Shown: positions 1-11,356, counted from the first letter of the stretch. The stretch: 64,000 nucleotides of DNA from Gammaproteobacteria bacterium (GCA_023381645.1 JAMCRJ010000076.1:150618-214617); one strand, 5' to 3'. Numbers and translations are program-made. Notes: generated from the sequence alone by a model not told the origin.

Positions 1-541
1 GGATGCTCTGGTGGTGATGCGCGGCCTCCTGGAAGGGCGCCCGGTGGTGGTTGCCGCTTTTGCCTTCGAGTTCATGGGCGGGAGCATGGGATCGGTGGTG
101 GGCGCCCGTTTTGCCCGTGCGGCGGAGACTGCGCTGACCGAGCGCTGTCCACTGGTCTGCTTCAGTGCCAGTGGCGGGGCACGGATGCAGGAAGGACTAT
201 TTTCCCTGATGCAGATGGCCAAGACTTCCGCCGCCGTGGAGCGGTTGGCCAAGGCGGGGGTGCCTTTCATCTCGGTGCTCACCGATCCGACCATGGGCGG
301 CGTCTCCGCCAGTCTGGCCACCCTGGGAGATATTTTGATTGCGGAGCCCAAGGCCCTGATCGGCTTTGCCGGCCCGCGGGTAATCGAGCAGACCATCCGT
401 GAAAAGCTGCCGGAGGGGTTTCAGCGCGCGGAATATTTGCTGGAGCACGGCGCCATCGATCAGATTGTCGATCGCCGCCAGATGCGCGCGGTGGTGAGCG
501 AGATGCTGGGGATGCTGACCCATGCCCCGAGTCCCCACTAA
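1..541 (+). CDS. accD: Acetyl-CoA carboxylase carboxyltransferase beta subunit, 3' part
   Basis: This is the C-terminal part of the beta subunit of acetyl-CoA carboxylase, which with AccA moves the carboxyl group from biotin to acetyl-CoA to make malonyl-CoA, the first committed step of fatty acid synthesis in the cytoplasm. The reading frame is open from base 2, so the start and the N-terminal zinc-finger part lie outside the window; about 179 codons remain. The crotonase-like core is visible in [12 protein letters not shown], the oxyanion-type stretch [11 protein letters not shown] and the later MGGVSAS. folC starts 28 bases after the stop, an arrangement common in gammaproteobacteria. Nothing in the visible part looks damaged. 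Confidence 0.95.
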   Translation, partial: DALVVMRGLLEGRPVVVAAFAFEFMGGSMGSVVGARFARAAETALTERCPLVCFSASGGARMQEGLFSLMQMAKTSAAVERLAKAGVPFISVLTDPTMGGVSASLATLGDILIAEPKALIGFAGPRVIEQTIREKLPEGFQRAEYLLEHGAIDQIVDRRQMRAVVSEMLGMLTHAPSPH

Positions 542-569
542 GCGCGGCGCACGGGAGCGGGCATAGCCG

Positions 570-1859
570 GTGGCACTGCTGGCGGATTCTCTCAGCGACC
601 GGGTCGCTGAACTGGCCGGGCCACCCGAGCAAATCGTCATGGGTCTGGAGCGAATGCGGGCCGCTTTGGGGGCGCTGAAGATGTCCGCGCGTTTGCCCGT
701 GCCGGTGATGCTGGTGGGAGGCACCAATGGCAAGGGCTCCACGGTGGTTTATCTGGAGGCCTTCTATCGCCAGGCGGGCTATCGCGTTGGCGCTTATACC
801 AGCCCCCACCTCTGGCAGTTTACCGAACGCCTGCGGCTGGATGGCCGGTCTGCACCAGAGTCCCTCTGGCATCAGCAACTCACGGAAATCACCGCCACAG
901 TCCGACAGATCCCGCTTACCTATTTTGAGATCGCGACCCTCGCTGCGGTACGGATGATGCTGGCCACCAGGGTCGACGTGGCGATTCTGGAGGTCGGTCT
1001 GGGAGGACGTCTGGATGCGGTCAATGCCTTTACCCCGGATTGCAGTATCGTAACCACCGTGGATCTGGACCATCAGGACTGGCTGGGATCCGATCGCACA
1101 GCCATCGGCCATGAAAAAGCGGGTATATTCCGTCGTGGCGTGCCCGCCCTCTATGGGGATACGGAAGACCCCTGCGCTTCGGTGCTGGAGGCGGCAGTAC
1201 GTGCTGAAGTACCCCTGCAGCGGTTGGGGCGGGATTTTCATATTGATCCCCTGCGCGGGAAATGGTCAGGATTCGGGCACGGGAAACAGGTGCCCCCGCC
1301 TTTGTGGGAGGGGGCCGTACAATGGGCCAATCTGGCGCTGGCGGTGGCGGCCGTGTCGCTGCTGCAGGAGAAATTGCCAGTGTCCGATGCGGCGGTTTCC
1401 GCATGGACGCGGCTGCCGCGATTGCCGGGCCGCTGTCAATGGCTTCAGCCTTGGGATAAGGATGGCCCCGATCTGCTGGTGGATGTCGCGCACAACCCGC
1501 AGGCAGCGCGGCAACTGGCGGCGTTGCTGGCGGCGCGAAAGGGCTTCGGGCGATGCCACGCCGTCGTCGGCATGCTCGCCGACAAGGATGTCGCCGGAAC
1601 ACTCGCGCCACTGCTGCAGTGGGTGGATGCCTGGCATGTACTGGAGATCACCGATACCCCGCGTGCGGCGACGATGCTGCAGCTCCGCGATACCCTCCGG
1701 GGGCTGGGGGCAACGGCCGTATCGGCGGATGCCTGCATGGAGCAGGCCCTGGAGCGGTCAAGAATGACCCTGGCGACCGGAGATATTCTGCTGTGCTTCG
1801 GCTCCTTTCATCTCGTCAAACAGTTACCGGTGGCGTGGCTGTTGAGTGACCCGTCATGA
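570..1859 (+). CDS. folC: Bifunctional folylpolyglutamate synthase / dihydrofolate synthase
   Basis: The 429-residue product adds L-glutamate to dihydropteroate and to folates in an ATP-dependent Mur-ligase-type reaction in the cytoplasm. The P-loop GGTNGKGST sits near residue 50, followed by the folate-site segment YTSPHL. LEVGLGGRLDAVN and the conserved DLDHQDWLG come in the middle domain, and DVAHNPQA marks the C-terminal ligase domain. Length is normal for the family. Translation starts at a GTG at 570; the next upstream in-frame region runs into the accD stop zone. The stop overlaps the cvpA start by four bases (ATGA), so the two are translationally coupled. Confidence 0.95.
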   Translation: MALLADSLSDRVAELAGPPEQIVMGLERMRAALGALKMSARLPVPVMLVGGTNGKGSTVVYLEAFYRQAGYRVGAYTSPHLWQFTERLRLDGRSAPESLWHQQLTEITATVRQIPLTYFEIATLAAVRMMLATRVDVAILEVGLGGRLDAVNAFTPDCSIVTTVDLDHQDWLGSDRTAIGHEKAGIFRRGVPALYGDTEDPCASVLEAAVRAEVPLQRLGRDFHIDPLRGKWSGFGHGKQVPPPLWEGAVQWANLALAVAAVSLLQEKLPVSDAAVSAWTRLPRLPGRCQWLQPWDKDGPDLLVDVAHNPQAARQLAALLAARKGFGRCHAVVGMLADKDVAGTLAPLLQWVDAWHVLEITDTPRAATMLQLRDTLRGLGATAVSADACMEQALERSRMTLATGDILLCFGSFHLVKQLPVAWLLSDPS

Positions 1860-2353
1860 CCTTGTGGGTAGATGCCGCCACGGTAGGGCTGGTGGTGCTG
1901 TCCGCACTCTGGGGCCTTTTCCGCGGAATGGTGCGCGAGTTTTTTTCCCTGGCGGCATGGGTCGGTGGGTTTTATGTGGCCTGGAACTGGGGCGGCAGTT
2001 GGCTGGCGCCCCGGCTGTCTGCGCAGATCCCCGTGGACTGGCGAGTGCCGTTAGCCTCTCTCCTCCTTTTTTTTTCCTGCCTGATCGTCGGGACCCTATG
2101 CGCTCTTGTCGTTCGTAAGCTATTATACGGCATTGGTTTCGGGGCGACGGACCGGTTTTTGGGGGCTTTCTTCGGTTTTTTGCGGGGACTGGTGTTGATT
2201 GCCATTGTGGTCACTCTGGTGCAGTCTTCTGACCTGTCCCGATCCCCCTGGTGGGAGAGTTCCTGGCTGGCACAGGAGCCGGTGAACCGCTGGTCGCAAT
2301 TGTTGACGGCACCTGCCGTCTCCTATTTGGAGTCGCAAAAATTTGCAAAATGA
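1856..2353 (+). CDS. cvpA: CvpA family inner-membrane protein
   Basis: This is a 165-residue integral membrane protein of the colicin V production (CvpA) family, whose biochemical role is unsettled but which contributes to envelope homeostasis in enterobacteria. Four hydrophobic stretches are visible, the first directly after the N-terminal DAATVGLVVLSALWG, with the typical short glycine-rich loop RGMVREFFSLAAW after it. It is coupled to folC by an ATGA overlap and runs up to the purF start. The folC-cvpA-purF order is widespread, but the DedD/SPOR gene that stands between folC and cvpA in Escherichia coli is missing here. Confidence 0.9.
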   Translation: MTLWVDAATVGLVVLSALWGLFRGMVREFFSLAAWVGGFYVAWNWGGSWLAPRLSAQIPVDWRVPLASLLLFFSCLIVGTLCALVVRKLLYGIGFGATDRFLGAFFGFLRGLVLIAIVVTLVQSSDLSRSPWWESSWLAQEPVNRWSQLLTAPAVSYLESQKFAK

Positions 2354-2360
2354 CAACGTG

Positions 2361-3788
2361 ATGCAGCATGCCGTGGATGACGATCATTTCCATGATGAAT
2401 GCGGGGTCGTCGGGGTCTTTGGCCATCCCGAAGCCGCCAACCTGACGTATCTCGGCCTCTATGCCCTGCAACACCGGGGACAGGAGTCCGCGGGTATCGT
2501 TTCGGGCGACGGGGGTAAGCTCTTTGTGCAGCGCGGTATGGGGCGGGTGGCGGATGTCTTTGGACTGGAACAGATCAGCAAACTGCCCGGCGAACAGGCG
2601 ATCGGCCATGTGCGTTATTCGACGGCGGGTGGCTCGGAATTGCGCAACACCCAGCCGATATTTATCAATTATCGACATGGTGCCTTTGCCGTCGGCCATA
2701 ACGGCAATCTGGTCAACGCAGTGGAACTCCGCGCCCGGCTGGAGCGGGAGGGGGCCATATTTCATACCGATATGGATACCGAGGTCATCGTTCACCTGCT
2801 CGCCCGTGTCCCGGGCGACGATGCCGGTGCCCGCCTGGCGGCGGCCTTGCAGCAGGTTTCCGGTGCCTATTCCCTGGTCTGCCTGACCGAGAGCCGGTTG
2901 ATCGGGGTACGCGACCCCATGGGTTTTCGGCCGCTGGTGCTGGGGCGTCTGATCGACTCTGGCGGCTTTGTGCTGGCCTCCGAGACCTGCGCCCTCGACC
3001 TCATGGGGGCGGAGTTTGTCCGTGATGTCGAGCCAGGCGAACTGATCGTCATTTCCAAAAGCGGCATCGAGAGCCGCAGGCCGTTCGCGTCCGTTGGCCG
3101 GCGTATGTGCGTCTTTGAATATATCTATTTCGCCCGTCCGGATAGTGTGCTGGATGGCATTCATGTATATTCGGCGCGCAAGCGTATCGGCCAGGCGCTG
3201 GCACGTCTGCATCCGCGGGACGCTGACGTGGTGGTGCCGGTCCCCGATTCCGGCGTTGCGGCGGCCATGGGCTATGCCGAGGCCTCCGGTCTGCCCTTCG
3301 AGTTGGGTCTGATCCGCAATCACTATGTGGGCCGCACCTTCATTCAACCGGCACAGCGCGGTCGTGACTTTGGGGTTAAGGTCAAACTCAATGCCCAGCC
3401 CAACATCCTGCGTGGCAAGCGGGTGGTTCTGGTGGATGATTCCATCGTCCGAGGCACCACCAGCGCTAAAATCGTCAGTCTGGTGCGGGCCGCCGGCGCG
3501 CGTGAGGTACATTTTGTGGTCAGCGCGCCGCCTACGATCGGACCCTGCTATTACGGCATCGATACTCCGGATCGATCCCAGCTCATCGCGGCCCAGCACA
3601 GCATCGAAGAGGTGCGTAAAATCATCGGCGCCGACAGCCTGGGCTACATTACCCTGGACGCTTTATATGAGGCGGTGGGTGGGCGTGGGCAGGGTTTCTG
3701 CGATGCCTGCTTCAGTGATGATTATCCGTTGCCGACGCCGGAAGGACATGGCTCGCGCCAACTGCACCTGATCAAGGAGCTGCGATGA
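2361..3788 (+). CDS. purF: Amidophosphoribosyltransferase with propeptide and Fe-S type cysteines
   Basis: PurF makes 5-phosphoribosylamine from PRPP and glutamine, the first step of purine synthesis. The catalytic cysteine of the glutamine amidotransferase half lies in DECGVVGVFG. It is not next to the initiator Met but after 13 residues (ATG at 2361), so a propeptide must be removed. The PRPP loop is VVLVDDSIVRGTTS. Four cysteines match the [4Fe-4S] ligands of the Bacillus-type enzyme: RRMCVFEYIYF, GPCYYGID and CDACF near the end. A TTG at 2343 has a GGAG ten bases upstream and would extend the leader by six residues, so the exact start is open. The stop overlaps metZ (ATGA). Confidence 0.93.
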   Translation: MQHAVDDDHFHDECGVVGVFGHPEAANLTYLGLYALQHRGQESAGIVSGDGGKLFVQRGMGRVADVFGLEQISKLPGEQAIGHVRYSTAGGSELRNTQPIFINYRHGAFAVGHNGNLVNAVELRARLEREGAIFHTDMDTEVIVHLLARVPGDDAGARLAAALQQVSGAYSLVCLTESRLIGVRDPMGFRPLVLGRLIDSGGFVLASETCALDLMGAEFVRDVEPGELIVISKSGIESRRPFASVGRRMCVFEYIYFARPDSVLDGIHVYSARKRIGQALARLHPRDADVVVPVPDSGVAAAMGYAEASGLPFELGLIRNHYVGRTFIQPAQRGRDFGVKVKLNAQPNILRGKRVVLVDDSIVRGTTSAKIVSLVRAAGAREVHFVVSAPPTIGPCYYGIDTPDRSQLIAAQHSIEEVRKIIGADSLGYITLDALYEAVGGRGQGFCDACFSDDYPLPTPEGHGSRQLHLIKELR

Positions 3789-4999
3789 ACACCAAAAATA
3801 CCAACCCCGACTGGGCGGACCGGCTGCGTCCGGAAACCCTCGCCATCCGTGCCGGTATTCACCGTACCCAGGAGCAAGAGCACAGCGAGGCCATCTTTCC
3901 CACCTCCAGCTTCGTCTTCGACTCAGCAGAAGAAGCCGCAGACCGCTTTGCCGGCAGGGTGCCGGGAAATATCTATGCACGCTTCACCAATCCTACCGTA
4001 CGTACCTTTGAAGAACGGCTTGCGGCGCTGGAGGGGGCGGAAGCCTGTGTTGCCACGGCCTCGGGCATGGCCGCCTGCCTGACCGCCTTCATGGGAATAC
4101 TCAAGGCGGGTGACCATGTCGTCGCTTCCCGCTCCATTTTTGGTACGACGGTGCAATTGCTCGGCAATATTCTCGGCCGCTTCGGAGTAGAGACCAGCTT
4201 TGTGCCGCTGGCCGATGTGCCGGCGTGGCGCGCGGCACTGCGTCCCAACACCCGTATGCTCTTCCTTGAAACGCCTTCCAATCCGCTCACCGAGATTGGC
4301 GATATGCCGGCCCTGGCGGATCTGGCCCACGCTCATGATGCCCGGCTGGTGGTGGACAACTGCTTCTGCACGCCAGCCTTGCAGCAGCCCCTCAAGTTTG
4401 GCGCCGATCTGGTCATTCACTCCGCCACCAAATATCTGGATGGGCAGGGGAGAACCCTGGGTGGCGCGGTGTGCGGCAGTACCGAACTGCTCAATAGCGG
4501 GCCCCGCAATTTCGTGCGGACGGCGGGCCCGAGCCTCAGTCCTTTCAATGCCTGGGTGCAGCTCAAGGGTCTGGAGACTCTCGGACTGCGTATGGAACGC
4601 CATTGCGCCAACGCCCGGCAGATCGCCGAATGGCTGGAGGCACGGCCGGAAGTGGCGCGGGTCTATTATCCGGGCCTCGACAGCCATCCGCAGCAGGCCC
4701 TGGCCGCGCGTCAGCAACGCCTGCCGGGCGCCATTCTGTCCTTCGATCTGCACGGTGGCCAGAAAGCGGCGTGGGCCTTTGTCGACGCCCTGCGCCTACT
4801 CTCCCTGACCGCCAATCTCGGCGACGCCAAGACCACCATTACGCACCCGGCGAGCACCACCCATAGCCGGGTCAGTCCCGAGGCACGGGCTGCCGCGGGG
4901 ATCGGTGACGGCTTGCTGCGGATCAGTGTCGGGCTGGAACACGCCGACGACCTGCGCGAGGATATGGAGCGCGGTTTTGCCGCTCTTGTGGCCCGCTGA
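3785..4999 (+). CDS. metZ: O-succinylhomoserine sulfhydrylase
   Basis: This 404-residue PLP enzyme of the Cys/Met metabolism family condenses O-succinylhomoserine with sulfide to give homocysteine, giving direct sulfhydrylation in methionine synthesis. The PLP lysine is in HSATKYLDGQGRTLGG; the DGQGR after it is typical of MetZ rather than cystathionine gamma-synthase. Other family marks are the N-terminal YARFTNPTV, ATASGMAA and the C-terminal LGDAKTTITHPASTTH. It is coupled to purF by a four-base overlap, the same purF-metZ order as in Pseudomonas. A paralogue such as O-acetylhomoserine sulfhydrylase is less likely on length and on the DGQGR motif. Confidence 0.92.
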   Translation: MNTKNTNPDWADRLRPETLAIRAGIHRTQEQEHSEAIFPTSSFVFDSAEEAADRFAGRVPGNIYARFTNPTVRTFEERLAALEGAEACVATASGMAACLTAFMGILKAGDHVVASRSIFGTTVQLLGNILGRFGVETSFVPLADVPAWRAALRPNTRMLFLETPSNPLTEIGDMPALADLAHAHDARLVVDNCFCTPALQQPLKFGADLVIHSATKYLDGQGRTLGGAVCGSTELLNSGPRNFVRTAGPSLSPFNAWVQLKGLETLGLRMERHCANARQIAEWLEARPEVARVYYPGLDSHPQQALAARQQRLPGAILSFDLHGGQKAAWAFVDALRLLSLTANLGDAKTTITHPASTTHSRVSPEARAAAGIGDGLLRISVGLEHADDLREDMERGFAALVAR

Positions 5000-5061
5000 T
5001 TTGCGCTATGCTTGGATGAAAGCGAGTTTTCCTGCCACTTTTCTACTGCGGAGATAATGAA

Positions 5062-5655
5062 ATGACAAGATTCCGTGCATTACAATGTCACAGACTGAAG
5101 CCCGACACGCGTATCAGCATGTTTGCTGATGGAGTGCCCCTGACCGTGGCGCTTGGTGACGCGGCGCTCAAGAGCATGACCGACCTCAGCCGGGTGCCCG
5201 CTGCAACGGTGAAGCCAGAAACCACCATGGACCAGGCCATGCAGCGCATGATTCATGTGGGGGTGCGTATGCTTTTCGTGCTGGATGACTTCGGCACCCT
5301 GGCTGGCCTGGTAACCGCTCGCGATATCATGGGGGAAAAGCCGGTAAAACTGGCGGCCGAAAACCATATTGCCCGGGATATGATTCGGGTGCATGACATC
5401 ATGGTGCCTCTGGGGCAGGTCGACGTACTCGACTTTGCCGAAGTAGAACGCTCTACGGTCGGCGATATCGTTCTCACCCTGCGCAAGGTAGGGCGTCAGC
5501 ATGCGTTGGTGCGTGAGGATACCCCCCGGGGTGAAGAGATTCGCGGCGTTTTTTCCATCAGCCAGATTGCGCGGCAACTGGGCGTATCCATTCAGACCAA
5601 TGATGTGGTGCAGAGCTTCGCCGAGTTGGAGCAGCTTCTCACCAGTGATGACTGA
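5062..5655 (+). CDS. CBS-domain pair protein
   Basis: This is a 197-residue soluble protein with two CBS motifs, a module that usually binds adenosyl nucleotides and regulates a partner. The first CBS is the clearer (residues about 40-95, PAATVKPETTMDQAMQRM, then VLDDFGTLAGLVTARDIMG); the second (about 105-175) ends in RGVFSISQIARQLG. No catalytic domain is attached. The start is an ATG eight bases after GCGGAG. It stands alone between metZ and the CNNM-type gene, which also has CBS domains, but no functional link can be read from the sequence. Its target is unknown. Confidence 0.8.
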   Translation: MTRFRALQCHRLKPDTRISMFADGVPLTVALGDAALKSMTDLSRVPAATVKPETTMDQAMQRMIHVGVRMLFVLDDFGTLAGLVTARDIMGEKPVKLAAENHIARDMIRVHDIMVPLGQVDVLDFAEVERSTVGDIVLTLRKVGRQHALVREDTPRGEEIRGVFSISQIARQLGVSIQTNDVVQSFAELEQLLTSDD

Positions 5656-5661
5656 ACGACA

Positions 5662-5684
5662 CTCCCGCCATGCGCGGGCGGGAG
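5662..5684 (+). promoter_or_regulatory. Hairpin covering the ribosome binding site of the CNNM/CorC-like gene
   Basis: An eight-base perfect stem (CTCCCGCC with GGCGGGAG) and a seven-base loop follow the CBS gene stop by six bases. There is no T-run, so it is a poor intrinsic terminator. The 3' arm contains GGGAG, which lies nine bases before the GTG at 5694, so the hairpin could instead hold back translation of the next gene. Function is inferred. Confidence 0.5.
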
Positions 5685-5693
5685 CAGCCTCCC

Positions 5694-7019
5694 GTGCATG
5701 AGGTGAAAGGGCTGCTGCTGGCAGTCCTGCTGATTTTGCTGAACGGTTTTTTTGTTGCCGCAGAATTTGCCCTGGTGCGGCTGCGTGGTACCCACGCCCG
5801 GACCCTAGCCCAGGAACACGGGTTGCGCGGTAGGGTTCTCCTGCGCCTGCACCGACGTCTGGACGCCTATCTTTCCGCTACGCAACTCGGCATCACCATC
5901 GCGTCTCTGGGTATCGGCTGGGTGGGTGAACCCAGCCTGGCGTATCTGCTCCAGCCTGTCTTCCAGGCTGCCGGGCTAAGAGATCCGGTAGCCCTGCGAT
6001 CCGTTTCCTTTGCGGTGGGCTTTGTCCTGATCTCCTTCTTGGTCATTGTGATCGGGGAACTGGTGCCCAAGTCACTGGCCATCCGCAAGGTGGAGCCGGT
6101 ATCCCTGTGGACCGGGATGCCCCTCTACGCCTTCTACTGGCTGATGTACCCGGCGATCTGGGTGCTCAACGGCGCGACCCGCATCGTTCTGCGCCTCTTT
6201 GCGCTGCGGGTGGATCAGCCCGCCGGCGATGCGCCCCATTCCCGCGATGAACTGGCGATGATCCTCGCCCTCAGCCAAGCGCAGGGCACCCTCGGTCAGC
6301 GCACCGGAGATATCTTGGACCGCACCCTGGATTTTTCCGAACTGACGGCCGGAGACCTGATGCGCCCTGCTGCCGACATGGTCTGTCTGATGCTGGATGA
6401 TAGTCCCGAGGCCATCCGTCAGGTGATGATGAACCACCGTTTCACCCGCTATCCGGTATGTGAAGGGGATCGCCAGCATGTGGTCGGCCTGCTCCACGTC
6501 AAGGACGCCTTTGCGGCCCTATCAAGGTATCCGGATCTGCGCGAGATCAAAAAGCTCCTGCGGCCGCTGCCCGCCGTTGGCAAGGCGCTGCCGGCCATGG
6601 ACCTGCTCACCCATTTTCGTTCGGGGCATCCGCATTTCGCGCTGGTGGTTGACGATCTGGGCACCATCACCGGCTTCGTCACGCTGGATCATGTGCTGGA
6701 GAGTCTGCTCGGAGCCATTCCCGATGAATTCCGGCACCAGCGTCAGGAGTGGCAGCGGCAACCTGACGGGAGTTGGGTGGGTTCTGGCAGCCTTTCGTTG
6801 TATTCCCTGGAGCGAAGCCTTCACATCGACATTGACGAGGAAACCGCGGATACCATCGGCGGTCTGGTCATGCGTCAGCTCGAAAGGGTCCCGGAAGAAG
6901 GGGAACGGGTCGCTTTTCCCAGCTTCGACGTGGTGGTGCTGCGCAAAAAAGGCCCGCGCATCGCATTGGTGCGGGTGATCCCCCATCCGCTACAAACCGA
7001 AGCCGACTGGTTCTCCTGA
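5694..7019 (+). CDS. CNNM/CorC-HlyC family transmembrane protein with CBS domains
   Basis: This is an inner-membrane protein of the DUF21 (CNNM)-CBS-CorC_HlyC architecture, a family tied to magnesium and cobalt handling; the old label hemolysin is not supported by function. The DUF21 part has about four membrane segments (starting LLLAVLLILLNGFFVAAEFA, later IVIGELVPKSLAI). Then come two CBS motifs (DLMRPAADMVCLML..., then PLPAVGKALPAMDLL...) and a C-terminal CorC_HlyC domain beginning near DGSWVGSGSLSL. An upstream ATG at 5670 lies in a hairpin loop with no ribosome binding site, so GTG 5694 with GGGAG upstream is preferred, giving 441 residues. queA follows after eight bases. Confidence 0.85.
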   Translation: MHEVKGLLLAVLLILLNGFFVAAEFALVRLRGTHARTLAQEHGLRGRVLLRLHRRLDAYLSATQLGITIASLGIGWVGEPSLAYLLQPVFQAAGLRDPVALRSVSFAVGFVLISFLVIVIGELVPKSLAIRKVEPVSLWTGMPLYAFYWLMYPAIWVLNGATRIVLRLFALRVDQPAGDAPHSRDELAMILALSQAQGTLGQRTGDILDRTLDFSELTAGDLMRPAADMVCLMLDDSPEAIRQVMMNHRFTRYPVCEGDRQHVVGLLHVKDAFAALSRYPDLREIKKLLRPLPAVGKALPAMDLLTHFRSGHPHFALVVDDLGTITGFVTLDHVLESLLGAIPDEFRHQRQEWQRQPDGSWVGSGSLSLYSLERSLHIDIDEETADTIGGLVMRQLERVPEEGERVAFPSFDVVVLRKKGPRIALVRVIPHPLQTEADWFS

Positions 7020-7027
7020 CAATTTCC

Positions 7028-9177
<2,150 letters not shown>

Positions 9178-9217
9178 AGGCTACAATGGCGGCCCTCAGA
9201 TCTGACCTGGAGTGCAT

Positions 9218-9553
9218 ATGAACTTTTCGCCTATCGCCAACGCTTATGCCGGAACTGCGGCGGGGGCAGGTCCGGACTCCTTTTTTGTACAAGTCATCCC
9301 GCTGGTTGCCATCTTCGCTATTTTCTATTTCCTGCTGATCCGTCCGCAGAGCAAAAAGGCGAAGGAACAACGCCAGTTGATCGCGACGGTCTCCAAAGGC
9401 GATGAAGTGGTTACCCAGGGTGGACTGGCTGGACGGATCATGCAGGTGGGTGACGATTACCTGCAACTTGAAGTGGCTGAAGGGGTCATTGTGAAGGTGC
9501 AGCGGGCCTCAGTGACGTTGTTGTTGCCCAAAGGGACACTGAAAAAACTGTAA
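9218..9553 (+). CDS. yajC: Preprotein translocase accessory subunit YajC
   Basis: YajC is a small single-pass inner-membrane protein that copurifies with SecDF and the Sec translocon. The product is 111 residues, with one hydrophobic helix (VIPLVAIFAIFYFLLIRPQ) followed by the basic KKAKEQRQL and the conserved GDEVVTQGGLAGRI. The ATG at 9218 is chosen because TGGAG lies five bases upstream; a GTG at 9212 would overlap that site. secD begins 11 bases after the stop. Confidence 0.95.
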   Translation: MNFSPIANAYAGTAAGAGPDSFFVQVIPLVAIFAIFYFLLIRPQSKKAKEQRQLIATVSKGDEVVTQGGLAGRIMQVGDDYLQLEVAEGVIVKVQRASVTLLLPKGTLKKL

Positions 9554-9564
9554 AGGCTCGTTAC

Positions 9565-11349
9565 ATGACCCGTTATCCATGGTGGAAGTACCTGATCATC
9601 CTCGTCGTTGTACTGCCTTCCCTGTTTTACGCACTGCCCAATTTCTATGGCTGGCATTCCGCGGTGGAGGTGCGCGCGCCCGCAGGGACCCTCCTGCCGC
9701 CGGTGGCCACCCAGCGGGGCTGGCTGCAAGCTGCCGGAATTCCGGTCACCCGCGTCAGTTCCGGTGAGAAGGGGAGCACCTTCTTTTTCCCGAACAATGA
9801 CGCGCAGGGGCTGGCCGAGACCTTGCTGCAAAACAAGCTCCCGGCCAACGCCCAGGTCATTCTTTCGCAGATGTCTGCAGAGCCGGACTGGCTACGCAGT
9901 ATTGGTGGCAAGCCCGTCAATCTGGGCCTCGATCTGCGCGGTGGCGTGTATCTCCTGCTGCGTGTCGATACGGACGCCGTCATCAAACATGCGCTGGAAC
10001 AGGACAGCGGTAGCTTGCGCACCTTCCTCCGTCACCGAAATCTGCAATATCTGGCGGTCAACATGACCGGTCCGCAAAGCCTTGCCATCGAAATGGAAAA
10101 TGCTGCAGTCGCGGCACAGGCGCAAAAGGCTGTCGCCGGACGGTATCCGGATTATGCCGTCGTTCTGCAACCCAATGCGATGCTGAGCATCAGCATCACC
10201 CCCGACGCCGCCAGCAAAATGAAAGACGATGCACTGCAACAGGCCATTGTCGTTATTCGCAATCGTATCGACGAACTGGGCGTCTCGGAGCCGGTCATCC
10301 AGCGCCAGGGCGCTGATCATATCGCCGTGCAGTTGCCCGGCGTACAGGATACCCAGCGGGCCAAATCCATTATTGGCTCCACCGCCCAGCTCGAATTCAA
10401 GATGGTGGATGACCAGGCCAACATGACGGACGCCCTCAAGGGCGAACTGCCCGCCGGTACCGCGCTCTTTTACGGCGTTCACGGTGCGCCTTACGTGCTG
10501 TACACCAATACGGTACTTACCGGTCGCTATCTCAGCAACGCCAGCGCGGGGGTGGACAACAACAGCGGCCAGGCCGTTGTCAATGTCAGTTTCAACAACG
10601 AGGGGACCCGCATCTTCGGTGACCTGACTACCAAAAATGTGGGCAAGCGCATGGCGATTCTGCTGGACAACAAGGTGGTGACCGCGCCGGTGATACGTGA
10701 AGCCATTACGGAGGGCCGGGCTCAGATTACCGGATTCTCCAGTTTGAAAGACGCCAGTAACGCTGCCATCGAACTGCGCGCCGGCGCATTGCCCGCACCC
10801 GTTCATATCTCCGAGGAGCGTACCGTAGGACCCACCCTGGGTCAGGACTCCATCCATGACGGGGTGATGGCCGTGGTTTTCGGCATGGCCTTCGTAGTGC
10901 TCTTCATGACCCTCTATTACCGGGCTTTTGGTCTGATCGCCGATGTCGCCATTCTGGTGAATATTCTGGCTATTCTGGCGGTGCTTTCGATCATGGGCGG
11001 GACGCTGACGTTGCCGGGTATCGCTGGTATCGTGCTGAAGATCGGTCTGGCGGTGGACGCCAACGTGCTGGTATTTGAGCGCATCCGCGAGGAACTCCGG
11101 CGCGGGATGAGCACCCGCGCCGCCATTGACGCGGGTTTCAAGAAGGCCTTTGCGACCATTGTCGACTCCAATATCACGGTCCTGATCGCTGCCCTGGTGC
11201 TTTTCCAGTTCGGTACCGGCGCCATCAAGGGCTTTGCGCTGGTACTGACCATCGGTGTGATCACCTCCATGTTTACGGCCACCATGATGAGCCGTGGCAT
11301 CATCGAACTCGCCCTCGGCAAGCGGCGCGTGCAAAAGCTTTATATCTGA
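9565..11349 (+). CDS. secD: Protein translocase subunit SecD
   Basis: SecD, with SecF, uses the proton gradient to pull secreted proteins out of SecYEG on the periplasmic side. The 594-residue product has an N-terminal membrane helix, a large periplasmic domain containing GLDLRGGVYLLL (the conserved RGG) and NRIDELGVSEPVIQRQG, and then five membrane segments with the RND-type signature in GLAVDANVLVFERIREEL. The start ATG follows yajC by 11 bases. Length is close to that of E. coli SecD (615). Confidence 0.97.
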   Translation: MTRYPWWKYLIILVVVLPSLFYALPNFYGWHSAVEVRAPAGTLLPPVATQRGWLQAAGIPVTRVSSGEKGSTFFFPNNDAQGLAETLLQNKLPANAQVILSQMSAEPDWLRSIGGKPVNLGLDLRGGVYLLLRVDTDAVIKHALEQDSGSLRTFLRHRNLQYLAVNMTGPQSLAIEMENAAVAAQAQKAVAGRYPDYAVVLQPNAMLSISITPDAASKMKDDALQQAIVVIRNRIDELGVSEPVIQRQGADHIAVQLPGVQDTQRAKSIIGSTAQLEFKMVDDQANMTDALKGELPAGTALFYGVHGAPYVLYTNTVLTGRYLSNASAGVDNNSGQAVVNVSFNNEGTRIFGDLTTKNVGKRMAILLDNKVVTAPVIREAITEGRAQITGFSSLKDASNAAIELRAGALPAPVHISEERTVGPTLGQDSIHDGVMAVVFGMAFVVLFMTLYYRAFGLIADVAILVNILAILAVLSIMGGTLTLPGIAGIVLKIGLAVDANVLVFERIREELRRGMSTRAAIDAGFKKAFATIVDSNITVLIAALVLFQFGTGAIKGFALVLTIGVITSMFTATMMSRGIIELALGKRRVQKLYI

Positions 11350-11356
11350 GGTCGCG

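Noticed and set aside
2211..3599. 462-codon minus-strand frame across cvpA and purF
   Set aside because: Antisense to purF with clear motifs and crossing a gene boundary.
5670..5693. ATG at 5670 as start of the CNNM/CorC-like gene
   Set aside because: It sits in a hairpin loop with no ribosome site; GTG 5694 has GGGAG nine bases upstream and the membrane domain begins after it.
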